Numbered from the stretch's first letter, positions 36,353 through 46,748 are shown. The stretch: DNA of 64,000 nt from UBA6055 sp965214085 (GCA_965214085.1 OZ243937.1:1798001-1862000), one strand, 5' to 3'. The notes: a model not told the origin generated them from the letters alone. Numbers and translations are program-made.

Positions 36353-37213
36353 ATGTTAGTAAATATGCGAGATTTGCTGGCTGTCGCGCGCGCGAATCGT
36401 TTTGCCGTGCCGGCTTATAACATCAGTAGCAATATGTTGCTCACCGGTGCGATCGAAGCGGCGCAAGCAGCCGAGGCGCCGGTCATCATCGCCATCCACC
36501 CGGACGAGTTGGCATTCGTTGGCACAGCCTTCGTGGCGATGGCGCTGGAAATGGCTCATGACGCTAAGGTGCCGGTCGTCATCCATCTGGATCATGGTTC
36601 GTCGCTGGAGCAAGTGATGACGGCTATTCGCGCCGGCTTCACATCAGTCATGATGGACAAATCCATGCTGCCGCTTGAGGACAATATCGCCGCTTGCCGC
36701 GAGATTACGGCCTTGGCGCATACCGTCAACGTGTCGGTTGAGGGCGAGTTGGGCACAATCGGCGAGCTTGATGAAGAAGCCGAGGCCGGCGCCGACGAGG
36801 TCATCTTTGTCGATCCTGAACAGGTGAAGCAGTTTGTTGACGCCACCAACGTAGACACGCTTGCAGTCGCCATCGGGACGTCTCACGGTCTTTATCCCAA
36901 AGACATGAAGCCGGAGATTCGCCTGGACTTGCTGAAGGAAATCACCGACGCAGTAGAGATTCCGCTGGTGCTGCATGGCGGGTCCGGCAATCCGGATGCG
37001 GAGATTGCGCAGGCGGTCGAGTTGGGCATCTGCAAGATCAATATCTCCGCGGATATGAAAAGCGCCTTCTATCGCAAAGCCAGGGAAGTCCTGCAGAACC
37101 CCATATTACGCGAGCCGAGCAGCATCTACCCCGAATGCATAGACGCCATGAAGGTCGTCTGTCGCCAGAAATTCGACCTGTTCAACACCACTGGCAAAGC
37201 CGCCTTGTATTGA
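36353..37213 (+). CDS. Class II fructose/tagatose-bisphosphate-type aldolase
   Basis: A 286-residue zinc aldolase that cleaves a ketose bisphosphate into dihydroxyacetone phosphate and an aldehyde. Zinc and substrate motifs: FAVPAYNISSN, VVIHLDHGSS (metal His), SVEGELGTIG (catalytic region), GTSHGLY and VLHGGSGNP (metal His), KINISADMKSAF. It resembles the GatY/KbaY branch as much as Fba. Its place between a sugar importer and a sugar kinase suggests a catabolic role for the imported sugar. Confidence 0.9.
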   Translation: MLVNMRDLLAVARANRFAVPAYNISSNMLLTGAIEAAQAAEAPVIIAIHPDELAFVGTAFVAMALEMAHDAKVPVVIHLDHGSSLEQVMTAIRAGFTSVMMDKSMLPLEDNIAACREITALAHTVNVSVEGELGTIGELDEEAEAGADEVIFVDPEQVKQFVDATNVDTLAVAIGTSHGLYPKDMKPEIRLDLLKEITDAVEIPLVLHGGSGNPDAEIAQAVELGICKINISADMKSAFYRKAREVLQNPILREPSSIYPECIDAMKVVCRQKFDLFNTTGKAALY

Positions 37214-37276
37214 TGCGGGCCTGTCATCAGCCGCTGACCGCCACATTGTCGAGCGCTCAAGCGCGGGATTCCGGTC

Positions 37277-38461
37277 GTGAGTGAAAGCATCGCCCTCGGC
37301 TTCTGCAACAATGTCGATTACGAGATCGTCTGGAACGCTGAAGTCCTGGAAGACTTGGTCTTCCGCTTTGGGATTCGGGCGGAGGAACTGGATACCAAGG
37401 TCGCGGTCCGCTCCGAGCGCGATCTTATCATCTCCATTCTGAGCTTCATGCAGACTTCTCAAGGTGGCGAGCGCTTCGTCGGCGGTTCGGAGATTCTGGA
37501 GCGCTTTGCGTCTCGCTTCGATAAGAAAGTGACCTTGGGTGGCACATCGGTGCGCGCCGCCATCGCCATGCGCAAGCTCGGACACCGCTCGGCGCTGCAT
37601 CTGATAACACAGAACGAACACGTACGCCGGCTCATCCCGCAGGACAGTCCCTACGTTTGCAGCAACAAAAGCGACAGCATGTATCCGCACTTGATCGTGC
37701 AGTTCGGCGCGGGCGACCGTGTGCATGCCGGCGCTATCGACATCCGCGCGCGCCAGCCGAACCGGCTCATCTACCATTGCAATGCCGACCGCATCGCCAT
37801 GCGGATAGCGCCTGACTTCGCTGATCTTATCGGCGCTGCTAGCGTGCTATTGTTATCCGGGTTCAACGCCATGCAGAGCAAGCCGCTTCTGCTTGAGCGC
37901 TTGAGCGAGCTCAGGCAATTGCTGGCGGGCTTGCCGCAGGACGCAACGGTCTTCCTCGAGGACGGCGGCTATCACGATACCTCGTTTCGCAAGCTGATAT
38001 ACCTTATTTTGGGAAACAGAATCCATGTGTACAGCATGAACGAAGATGAGCTGCAATCGCATTTAGGGCGCAGAATCGATCTGGGCGATGTCGGGCAGGT
38101 TCGGATGGCGCTGCGGGATTTGCAGCGAGTCATCCCAGCCGCTGTCCTTGTCGTACATACGCGGCATTGGGCGCTGGCTTATGGAATCGGCGCTGGCCGA
38201 TATGCCGCCGCGCTGCGAGCCGGCGTGACAATGGCGACGACGCGTTTTCGCTATGGCGACGACTTTACACGCTCAAACTACAACGATATTGCCAGCCGCG
38301 CGCCCAGCTTGGCCGGCGCGGAATTCGCCTCTGCCTTCAATGCTGCTGCGGGGGGCAGAGCGGTCTGCGTACCCGTGGCGGAAGTGGCTCAGGCTAAAGC
38401 CACCACAATCGGCCTGGGCGATGCCTTCGTCGGCGGATTTCTACCGGCGCTGCTAGACTAG
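37277..38461 (+). CDS. ADP-dependent phosphofructokinase/glucokinase-family sugar kinase
   Basis: A 394-residue protein of the ribokinase superfamily that looks closest to the ADP-dependent PFK/GK family: GGTSVRAAIAMRKLGHRSALHL near residues 95-115, VFLEDGGYHDTSFRKLIYLIL, YSMNEDEL, and the C-terminal GLGDAFVGGFLPAL with the catalytic Asp. The family is best known from archaea and animals, where ADP is the phosphate donor. Whether this copy uses ADP or ATP, and glucose, fructose-6-P or another sugar, cannot be told. The start is GTG 37277, 63 bases after the aldolase. It is convergent with selB. Confidence 0.75.
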   Translation: MSESIALGFCNNVDYEIVWNAEVLEDLVFRFGIRAEELDTKVAVRSERDLIISILSFMQTSQGGERFVGGSEILERFASRFDKKVTLGGTSVRAAIAMRKLGHRSALHLITQNEHVRRLIPQDSPYVCSNKSDSMYPHLIVQFGAGDRVHAGAIDIRARQPNRLIYHCNADRIAMRIAPDFADLIGAASVLLLSGFNAMQSKPLLLERLSELRQLLAGLPQDATVFLEDGGYHDTSFRKLIYLILGNRIHVYSMNEDELQSHLGRRIDLGDVGQVRMALRDLQRVIPAAVLVVHTRHWALAYGIGAGRYAAALRAGVTMATTRFRYGDDFTRSNYNDIASRAPSLAGAEFASAFNAAAGGRAVCVPVAEVAQAKATTIGLGDAFVGGFLPALLD

Positions 38462-38473
38462 CCGGACAGCGCC

Positions 38474-40342
<1,869 letters not shown>

Positions 40343-40345
40343 CGA

Positions 40346-41569
40346 CTAGCCGCTGTTCAGGCGCCCGGCCGGCTGGCGGATATTGGCGAAGACCTCGTCA
40401 GCCGCGTCAACGACGTCGAATTCATGCAGCATGGCTTGGTAGCGCTCGCGGTAAAGTTCCGCGCGGGCGCGCTCCAGCAGCCAGAGACGTTCGATATGGC
40501 TCTGCAAGGCGGGCACCAACTGTTCGACATCATCAATCCGCTTGATAAAATATTCGAATTCTCTATCGTGATTGCGCCAGACTTCGTCATTCGAGAGGGT
40601 CAGCTGTTTCCAGCGCTTCTGATCGTCATCGCGCCAGTCGTTCCATTCTTCGCGGAATCGTTCTTCGCTCAGGCGCTGCAATTCCGAGGCCTCGCTGATG
40701 CGGCGCTCGAGCCGATCACCGATCCGGTTGAAGTCATCAATGATGCGCTTCATCTCACGATAGGCCTGCGCCCAAACTTCAAAGCGCTCTATGTTCTTTT
40801 GCAGCTCCTCATCATGTACGCTGAAGCGCTTGGTCAGCTCCAGCAATTGCTGATCGCGCTGCTGTACAAGCAGCAGTTGCTGGTCGATGAATTGCTGGAT
40901 CTGCTCCCGGCGTTCCCGGTCGACATTGTTAAAGTCTTGGATGCGCCTTTCATTGCGCACCGCCAGCTCTTCCAGCAGCGCCAGTTTGGGCTGAATGCTA
41001 TCGACAGACTTTTTGTACTCGGGCAATTCGGTTTCGATATCAGCCAGGCGCCGCGTGTCTGAACGGCGCTGTTCTTCGAGGAAAGTCAGACGCCTGTCGG
41101 GACCCTCCAATTTTTTGCTTATGTCGTCGATCTCTTGGTTGAGCAGGCGCATGGCGTTAGTCAGGCGATCGCCCTCGGTCTGCAGGTCGCTGATGTTGGC
41201 AAGCTGGCGCTCGAGGCGTTCGGCTCTGTCAGACACTTCGCGGATCGCGCGCTGAAAGTTTTCCCGCTGCAGCTCAATGCGGCGTTCGGCTTCACGCTCG
41301 GCAGTTAGCCGCCGCGCCTCGGCGTTTTCCAGCATTTGCGCGGCTTCTTGCCGCATATTCTCGATGATGTCCTGCTCTTTAGTGGCGAGCATGGCCTCTT
41401 GTTTGATCACCACCTGGTCGGATTCCACGCTGTTGACACGGCGCTGCACACCGTCGAGCGCGTCAGTCTGCTGCGCCAGCCGTTCTTCCAGGGTGGCGAT
41501 CAGCGCTTTGTCGCGACGGCGCTCTTCATCCAGCCACTCGATCATGCTGGCGATTTGGTTGATATCCAC
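40346..41569 (-). CDS. Long coiled-coil protein of unknown function
   Basis: A roughly 407-residue, almost entirely helical and highly charged protein. Heptad patterns run from about residue 10 to 380 (for example EERLAQQTDALDGVQRRVNSVES and EIDDISKKLEGPDRRLTFLEEQRRSDTRRLADIE). No membrane helix or enzyme motif is seen. The start was chosen as GTG 41569 (giving MDINQIASMIEWLDEERRRDK), with GGAG about 9 bases upstream. An ATG at 41605 would add 12 residues. It is coupled to selB by position only; a scaffold or filament role would be a guess. Confidence 0.7.
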   Translation of the reverse strand: MDINQIASMIEWLDEERRRDKALIATLEERLAQQTDALDGVQRRVNSVESDQVVIKQEAMLATKEQDIIENMRQEAAQMLENAEARRLTAEREAERRIELQRENFQRAIREVSDRAERLERQLANISDLQTEGDRLTNAMRLLNQEIDDISKKLEGPDRRLTFLEEQRRSDTRRLADIETELPEYKKSVDSIQPKLALLEELAVRNERRIQDFNNVDRERREQIQQFIDQQLLLVQQRDQQLLELTKRFSVHDEELQKNIERFEVWAQAYREMKRIIDDFNRIGDRLERRISEASELQRLSEERFREEWNDWRDDDQKRWKQLTLSNDEVWRNHDREFEYFIKRIDDVEQLVPALQSHIERLWLLERARAELYRERYQAMLHEFDVVDAADEVFANIRQPAGRLNSG

Positions 41570-41668
41570 GACGCTTGCTCCGAACGCCACAAAAGCGTGG
41601 CACATGCTACGGATTGCGACGATTATAGCACTTCACACGCTGGCCTTCAATCTGGTCCGCTGGCGCGC

Positions 41669-41928
41669 CCAGGGCAATCGCATCAAAGCGAAAGTTAGTG
41701 AAATGGCGCAGATTCGACGGGAAAACCAAACACAGAGACCACAGAGAGCATAGAGGAAAAACAATAATGAAAGCCCACTTCATAATCCACGAGAGATTTT
41801 CGATGTTATTTCGGAGATAATTGCCATATACCAACCGACCAAGTGCTTCGAATAGTCGTCCTTACCCCCCAAATCTCTGTGCCCTCTGTGCTCTCTGTGG
41901 TTAAAACAAATTGATGCGATTGCCCTGG
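41669..41928. mobile_element. Family B element, copy upstream of the his promoter
   Basis: A 260-base element with perfect 18-base inverted ends CCAGGGCAATCGCATCAA (41669-41686) and TTGATGCGATTGCCCTGG (41911-41928). CACAGAGACCACAGAGAGCA-type runs near the left arm and their complement near the right arm form a second inverted repeat. GGCGCGC occurs just outside each end (41662-41668, 41931-41937) and may be a target duplication. The right end is 20 bases from the his -35 box. Confidence 0.75.
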
Positions 41929-41947
41929 CAGGCGCGCAAGTTTGCCG

Positions 41948-41976
41948 TTGACAGGCGGGGGCGCGCAACTTATACT
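41948..41976 (+). promoter_or_regulatory. Sigma70-type promoter of the his operon
   Basis: TTGACA (41948-41953), a 17-base spacer and TATACT (41971-41976): a near-perfect consensus. It is placed about 30 bases before the hisL start codon, so transcription should begin near 41983. Confidence 0.85.
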
Positions 41977-42004
41977 GCGGCCATCGTTGTAGAAAGTGGT
42001 TGTC

Positions 42005-42070
42005 ATGGCTTTGCGTCATCACCATCATCATCATCCGGCTTTCCCATCCAAGGCGATGCGCGGCGCTTAG
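42005..42070 (+). CDS. hisL: his operon leader peptide with six consecutive His codons
   Basis: A 21-codon ORF beginning MALRHHHHHHPAF and ending at TAG 42068-42070. Six His codons in a row (42017-42034) let translation sense charged tRNA-His. It is followed by a terminator (42100-42123) and then hisH. With a consensus promoter upstream, the arrangement is a classic transcription attenuator: ribosome stalling at the His codons would prevent the terminator from forming. The ribosome site is weak (GAAAGTGG). It is too short to function as a protein. Confidence 0.88.
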   Translation: MALRHHHHHHPAFPSKAMRGA

Positions 42071-42099
42071 TGTTTTGCGTTCCAACTCAGACGTTGCTG

Positions 42100-42127
42100 C
42101 CTCGCTAAATCGCGGGGTTTTTTCTTT
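42100..42127 (+). terminator. his attenuator terminator
   Basis: CCTCGC (42100-42105) pairs with GCGGGG (42112-42117, one G-U pair) around TAAATC, followed by six T and then CTTTT. It lies 30 bases after the hisL stop and about 20 bases before hisH. The competing antiterminator helix was not resolved by eye; CAAC/GTTG around 42083-42096 is one candidate arm. Confidence 0.82.
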
Positions 42128-42144
42128 TAGGGCAAGGAGAGACT

Positions 42145-42753
42145 ATGCTGGCGGTCATCGACTATGGGGCCGGGAATCTGAGGAGCGTTTTGCATGCCCT
42201 GAAACATCTGGGCCTACGGGATATGCAGCTCGTTCAAGATCCCGATCAGCTGCGCGGCGCGGACAAAATCATCCTGCCGGGGGTCGGCGCATTCGGCGCG
42301 GGCATGGCGCAAATGCGCGCGCAGAAGCTGGTGGCGCCCCTAAAGGCGGCGCTGGAAGACGGCATCCCCTATCTTGGCATTTGTGTTGGCATGCAAATCT
42401 TGTACGAGGTCGGCGAGGAGATGGGCGAGCATGAGGGAATGGGCATCCTGGGCGGGCGCGTGCTGCGCTTTCCTAATTTCGCCGAGCGCAAGGTGCCGCA
42501 TATGGGCTGGAACCAGCTGAATATTCGCGAACAGTCGGGCTTGCTCGAAGGGTTGGATGAGGGCAGTTACGCCTATTTCGTGCACAGTTATTATTGCGCG
42601 CCTTCGGAATGCGATACCGTCATAAGCTCGGTAGACTACGGCATCGATTTCGCCGCGATAGTGCAGCGCGACAATATCTACGGCGTACAGTTCCACCCCG
42701 AGAAAAGCCAGAGCACCGGCCTGCGCATACTGTCCAACTTTCTTCGCTTATAG
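42145..42753 (+). CDS. hisH: Imidazole glycerol phosphate synthase, glutaminase subunit
   Basis: A 202-residue class I glutamine amidotransferase feeding ammonia to HisF. The nucleophile Cys is in GICVGMQILYE and the His-Glu pair is in FHPEKSQSTGLRIL. It opens with AVIDYGAGNLRSV, typical of HisH. It is the first structural gene of hisHAFIE, with AAGGAGA before its ATG. Confidence 0.97.
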   Translation: MLAVIDYGAGNLRSVLHALKHLGLRDMQLVQDPDQLRGADKIILPGVGAFGAGMAQMRAQKLVAPLKAALEDGIPYLGICVGMQILYEVGEEMGEHEGMGILGGRVLRFPNFAERKVPHMGWNQLNIREQSGLLEGLDEGSYAYFVHSYYCAPSECDTVISSVDYGIDFAAIVQRDNIYGVQFHPEKSQSTGLRILSNFLRL

Positions 42754-42761
42754 GAGCGGCT

Positions 42762-43484
42762 ATGCTGATTTATCCTGCGATTGATTTGCTCGAGGGAAAA
42801 GTTGTGCGGCTGCGCGAGGGCGACCCCAAGCAGCGCTCCGTCTTCAGCGATGATCCGGTCGCGACCGCGCAGGAGTGGATTGACCAAGGCGCCCAGTGGC
42901 TGCATATGGTGAGCCTGGACGGCACTTTCGGCGCGGCCAACCAGAATATGACGATTCTGGAAAAGGTCGCCAAGTTGGATGTTAAAGTTCAATTCACGGG
43001 CGGATTACGCGATATGGCGGCGCTGCAGAGCGCCCGGGACGCCGGCGCCAGTCGCATGGTGATTGGCACCATGGCTGTGAGAGACCCGGCGGCGGCCGCT
43101 GAAGCCATCGGACGTTTTGGCGCGGAAAGCGTAGCCGTGGCTCTGGATGCCAAGGATGGCAAAGTGGCGACGCATGGCTGGACCGAGCTCTCGCAGCAGA
43201 GTCCTATTGAGTTGGGAAAGCGACTGGGCGAGCTGGGCGCGGTTCATGCCCTGTACACGGACATCAGCCGCGACGGCGGTATGGCCGGTGTGAACATCGC
43301 CGATACAGTTGCCCTGGCGCGAGCCACTGGTTTGCAGGTGATCGCCTCCGGCGGGGTCAGCGCCTTGGCTGATATCACGGCTTTGGCGCGCGGCGGAGCG
43401 GTGGCAGGCGCTATCATCGGCATGGCGCTCTATCAGAAAACCTTCACGCTTGAAGACGCGCTAGACGCAGCCGGGGGAGGGTGA
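42762..43484 (+). CDS. hisA: ProFAR isomerase (HisA)
   Basis: A 240-residue TIM-barrel isomerase converting ProFAR to PRFAR. Opening MLIYPAIDLLEGKVVRLREGD with the catalytic Asp; LYTDISRDGGMAGVN holds the second catalytic Asp; ASGGVSALADI ends the phosphate site. The start ATG 42762 has AGGAG 6 bases upstream; the longer upstream reading is out of place inside hisH. It overlaps the hisF region by a few bases. Confidence 0.97.
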   Translation: MLIYPAIDLLEGKVVRLREGDPKQRSVFSDDPVATAQEWIDQGAQWLHMVSLDGTFGAANQNMTILEKVAKLDVKVQFTGGLRDMAALQSARDAGASRMVIGTMAVRDPAAAAEAIGRFGAESVAVALDAKDGKVATHGWTELSQQSPIELGKRLGELGAVHALYTDISRDGGMAGVNIADTVALARATGLQVIASGGVSALADITALARGGAVAGAIIGMALYQKTFTLEDALDAAGGG

Positions 43485-43486
43485 GC

Positions 43487-44272
43487 ATGTTGGCAAAGCG
43501 TATCATACCTTGCCTGGATGTTATGAATGGCCGCGTGGTGAAGGGCGTCAATTTTGTCAATCTGCGCGATGCCGGCGACCCAGTCGAGCAAGCTATCGTT
43601 TATGACCGCGAAGGCGCAGATGAGCTGACATTCCTGGACATCACCGCCTCGCATGAAGCGCGGGCCACAACACTGGAAATGGTGCGGCGGGTGGCGGACA
43701 GCATCTTCATTCCCTATTGCGTTGGCGGCGGCATTCGCAGCATCGATGACATTCGCGATACACTGCTGGCAGGCGCGGATAAAGTCTCGATCAACAGCGC
43801 GGCGGTCAGGACACCGGAGCTGATTACGGAAGGCGCCTGGGGTTTCGGCAGCCAGTGCATCGTGGTCGCCATTGACCCCCGCAGGCTCGATGGCAAATGG
43901 GTAGTTCACATTAACGGCGGCCGCATCCCCACCGACAAAGAGGCAGTGCCCTGGGCCAAAGAAGTGGAAGACCGGGGCGCCGGCGAGATTCTACTGACTA
44001 GCATGGACAAAGATGGCACCAAATCGGGTTACGACATTGAGATGATTCTGGCGGTCGCCGACGCGGTTTCGATACCGGTGATTGCATCAGGCGGGGCGGG
44101 CAGCAAAGAACACTTTCGCGAAGTTCTCCAGGAAGGCAAGGCGGACGCCGCATTAGCCGCGAGTCTGTTTCATTTTAACGAGCTGCGTATGGGCGACCTC
44201 AAAGCATATCTGCATGATGCGGGCGTACCCGTAAGGCGCAGTGGCTGGGGAGATTCTGATGCCCTTGAGTAA
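43487..44272 (+). CDS. hisF: Imidazole glycerol phosphate synthase, cyclase subunit
   Basis: A 261-residue TIM-barrel cyclase partner of HisH. Motifs: RIIPCLDVMNGRVVKGVNF (catalytic Asp), YCVGGGIRSIDD, SMDKDGTKSGYD (second Asp) and IASGGAGSKEHF. The start was chosen as ATG 43487 with GGGGGAGGG just upstream; a GTG at 43481 would overlap the hisA stop. It overlaps hisI by 14 bases. Confidence 0.97.
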   Translation: MLAKRIIPCLDVMNGRVVKGVNFVNLRDAGDPVEQAIVYDREGADELTFLDITASHEARATTLEMVRRVADSIFIPYCVGGGIRSIDDIRDTLLAGADKVSINSAAVRTPELITEGAWGFGSQCIVVAIDPRRLDGKWVVHINGGRIPTDKEAVPWAKEVEDRGAGEILLTSMDKDGTKSGYDIEMILAVADAVSIPVIASGGAGSKEHFREVLQEGKADAALAASLFHFNELRMGDLKAYLHDAGVPVRRSGWGDSDALE

Positions 44273-44618
44273 AGAGACGCTCGCGAATTTACAGTGGAAT
44301 GACCGGAGCCTAATGCCGGCGGTCGTTCAAGATGTGAATTCGCGCGAAGTCCTGATGGTGGCTTTTATGAACGCTGAATCGCTGCGCCGCACGCTGGATT
44401 CGGGCGAGGCGGTATTTTGGAGCCGCAGCCGTCAAGAATTGTGGCATAAGGGCGCGACCTCGGGCAACACCCAGCGAGTTGTTGAGATTCGAATAGACTG
44501 TGACGCGGATACGCTGCTGCTCTTGGTGGAGCCGAATGGGCCCGCTTGCCACACGTATGAGACGAGCTGTTTCTTCCGCACGCTGGATCAGTTTAGCGCC
44601 GCGCCCAAGCGCTTCTAG
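44259..44618 (+). CDS. hisI: Phosphoribosyl-AMP cyclohydrolase
   Basis: A 119-residue metal enzyme opening the adenine ring of PR-AMP. Motifs: VLMVAFMNAESLRRTLDSGEAVFWSRSRQELWHKGATSGN, then RIDCDADTLLLLVEPNGPACHT with zinc-binding Cys and Asp residues. It is a stand-alone cyclohydrolase; the pyrophosphatase is the separate next gene rather than a fusion. The start ATG 44259 with GGGGAG upstream lies inside the hisF end. Confidence 0.96.
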   Translation: MPLSKETLANLQWNDRSLMPAVVQDVNSREVLMVAFMNAESLRRTLDSGEAVFWSRSRQELWHKGATSGNTQRVVEIRIDCDADTLLLLVEPNGPACHTYETSCFFRTLDQFSAAPKRF

Positions 44619-44631
44619 TCAGGAGCCGCAA

Positions 44632-44934
44632 ATGCAAGACATGCTTGATGTACTGGAAGTCATCATCGCCGATCGCCGGAGTAACCCGGTGGACCGCAGT
44701 TATACCTGCGAGCTTTTTGCTAGCGGGCGGCCCAAGATCGCCCAGAAGGTTGGCGAAGAGGCGGTCGAGGTCGTGATCGCTGCGCTCAGCCAGGGGCGCG
44801 ATGACCAGCTCAACGAATTGGCCGACCTCTTCTACCACACGCTGGTGCTTATGAGCGAACTGGATCTCTCGCTTGACGATTTGCGCCAGCGGCTGCGCGA
44901 GCGCCACCCACCCAGCGGGGAGAGCCAGCCTTAG
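44632..44934 (+). CDS. hisE: Phosphoribosyl-ATP pyrophosphatase
   Basis: A 100-residue all-helical MazG-like pyrophosphatase converting PR-ATP to PR-AMP. KVGEEAVEVVIAA and NELADLFYHTLVLM carry the acidic metal ligands (EExxE and ExxD). The start ATG 44632 has AGGAG 7 bases upstream. It is the last gene of the his unit; hisG, hisD, hisC and hisB are not in the window. Its end overlaps the convergent DsbA-like gene by 4 bases. Confidence 0.96.
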   Translation: MQDMLDVLEVIIADRRSNPVDRSYTCELFASGRPKIAQKVGEEAVEVVIAALSQGRDDQLNELADLFYHTLVLMSELDLSLDDLRQRLRERHPPSGESQP

Positions 44935-46748
44935 CGCCCGGCATCGTCAGCACTGTATTCGCGATAGCTCAGATAGCCCTGCCAATCTTGCAGCGGCGCC
45001 GACGCAAAGGCGGCCGCAAAGATATCCTCAGTAGCGTAGACGACCGCAACCACCGGCGATGTCGCTTCGAGCTGGCCATCGACACCCGCTACAACCGTAC
45101 TTAACAGCATATTTTGCTCGGGATAATAGAGCATCAAGTTGGCTTCGGCCTCGCTGTAGGGCTGGCCAAATACGTATGTTGGCTCGCCGCGCGCGGCAAT
45201 GACTTGCCCGATGTTACTGTCGGGGGCAAACTGCAAAAGTATTGAGCCGACCGTCTCGCCGCCATCCTGGCTGGAGATTTGGCAGCATGGCGCGCCGTCG
45301 CCACTACGAAACACAAAGGCGTCGCTGCTGGATTGCACGATTTCCAATGCCTCAATTGAGGTAATTATCCCCGTGGCTGCTTCTATGCTGGTCTGCCCGG
45401 GCGTGATGTTCCGCCAACAGGGCGGAGCGCATGGATTCGCGCTGAGCAGGCTGCTGTCATTTAAGAAGTCTTCGTTCAGCAGGCTGCGTTCGGGCGCGCC
45501 GATGCTGACGTCGGATGCGCCCTCCGCCAGCGCAGCGAGCACATCGAAGGGCAAGCCGCCGCGCGCCTGTGGCTGATCACCCACAAAGATGACCTGCAGC
45601 CTGCCGTCCCGGTCACGCGCGCGGATTGCAGGGGTTCCGCTGACGCCTGCCCTTTGCCCTGCATGGATGTCAACCAGAAATTGCATGGAGCGGTCGAGGC
45701 AGTCATTCAACTCGGCGGCGTCCAATACCAGCAGATTGGCGATGCTCCCGACCATGTCACTTACGTTGTTGCTGGCGGCGAATTGGAATAGCAGATCATG
45801 AGCGTCCCAAAATTGGCCCAGATCTTGCGCCGCGACGCATTCGGCGATTTTGGCGGCTGTTGTCGAATATTGCGGATTCGCCAGGGGATAGAGCCGAAAT
45901 TCAAAATTGGCTTTGCCAGTTCGTACATAAGCGTCGATGAAGTTGCGCAGGGTTTCCGCGTAGAGTTGGCAATGCGGGCAAAAGAAGTCTTCAAAGGCGA
46001 CGATGGTCAGGGGAGCATCGGCATCGCCAAGTACAAATGCGCCGTCGGAGCGCCGGAAAGTTGTCAGGCCAGTGTAATCGCCAAAGCGAATGGTGACGGG
46101 GTCGCTGATCTGCGGCCGAATGGCGTTGACGATTGACGGGAAGTGTTCCGGCAATCCCAACGCGATCGGCAGCGGCTCGCTGTCGCCGTACTGGACGAAC
46201 AGAGAGGGCGTCCCGCTGACACCTAGGCTCGCGCCATAAGCGGCGTCAATACTGTATTGGCTCGCCCGCGACGCGCAGTCTGATAGCGCATCGGCATCGA
46301 GTTGCAGCGCCTCGGCAAAGTCTAGATAAGACTGCGCGGTGAAACCCATGCCGCTGACCATGTGAAACATTTGATCATGCGCCTGCCAGAACAGTCCTGG
46401 CTGCAGGGTATCGGCGCATTCCACCAGGCTGGCGCTGAGCGCGGAAAGCGCTGGGTCGACAACCGGGAAAAAGCGGTATTCAAATTGGGCTTGCCCGGAC
46501 GCAACGAAATCCGCGATGAAGCTGCTAATGACGGGCTCGTAATTTTGGCAGCTGCCGCAGAGAAAATCTGAAAACTCGATAAGCTTGACCGCGGCGGCTG
46601 GATCGCCCAGAACAAAGGCGCCGTCGGTTGTACGAGATTGTGGCATGTCGGCGTAGGCATCGTCATTCTCCTGCGAGTGGATCAGCAGCGTTTGCATGAC
46701 AAAAAGCACTGCAATCACGGCGATACGAGTCAGTCGATTCATGATCAT
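44931..46748 (-). CDS. Exported protein with two tandem DsbA-like thioredoxin domains
   Basis: A 605-residue secreted protein. The signal peptide (about 1-25) is followed by two homologous DsbA-type domains. The first (about 38-215) has active-site C64-G-S-C67 and cis-Pro loop VSGTP. The second (about 232-415) has C257-P-H-C260 and VSGTPA. Each is preceded by a repeated DGAFVLGD segment, indicating internal duplication. The C-terminal 190 residues form another region with Cys pairs (CAPPCWRN, CCQI) and no recognised family. A thiol oxidase or isomerase acting on exported proteins is likely. Confidence 0.85.
   Translation of the reverse strand: MIMNRLTRIAVIAVLFVMQTLLIHSQENDDAYADMPQSRTTDGAFVLGDPAAAVKLIEFSDFLCGSCQNYEPVISSFIADFVASGQAQFEYRFFPVVDPALSALSASLVECADTLQPGLFWQAHDQMFHMVSGMGFTAQSYLDFAEALQLDADALSDCASRASQYSIDAAYGASLGVSGTPSLFVQYGDSEPLPIALGLPEHFPSIVNAIRPQISDPVTIRFGDYTGLTTFRRSDGAFVLGDADAPLTIVAFEDFFCPHCQLYAETLRNFIDAYVRTGKANFEFRLYPLANPQYSTTAAKIAECVAAQDLGQFWDAHDLLFQFAASNNVSDMVGSIANLLVLDAAELNDCLDRSMQFLVDIHAGQRAGVSGTPAIRARDRDGRLQVIFVGDQPQARGGLPFDVLAALAEGASDVSIGAPERSLLNEDFLNDSSLLSANPCAPPCWRNITPGQTSIEAATGIITSIEALEIVQSSSDAFVFRSGDGAPCCQISSQDGGETVGSILLQFAPDSNIGQVIAARGEPTYVFGQPYSEAEANLMLYYPEQNMLLSTVVAGVDGQLEATSPVVAVVYATEDIFAAAFASAPLQDWQGYLSYREYSADDAGR

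Noticed and set aside
42017..42034. Six CAT/CAC codons looked like a cloning-vector His tag
   Set aside because: The run sits in a short ORF with a consensus promoter before it and a terminator plus hisHAFIE after it, with no vector sequence around; it is a leader peptide.
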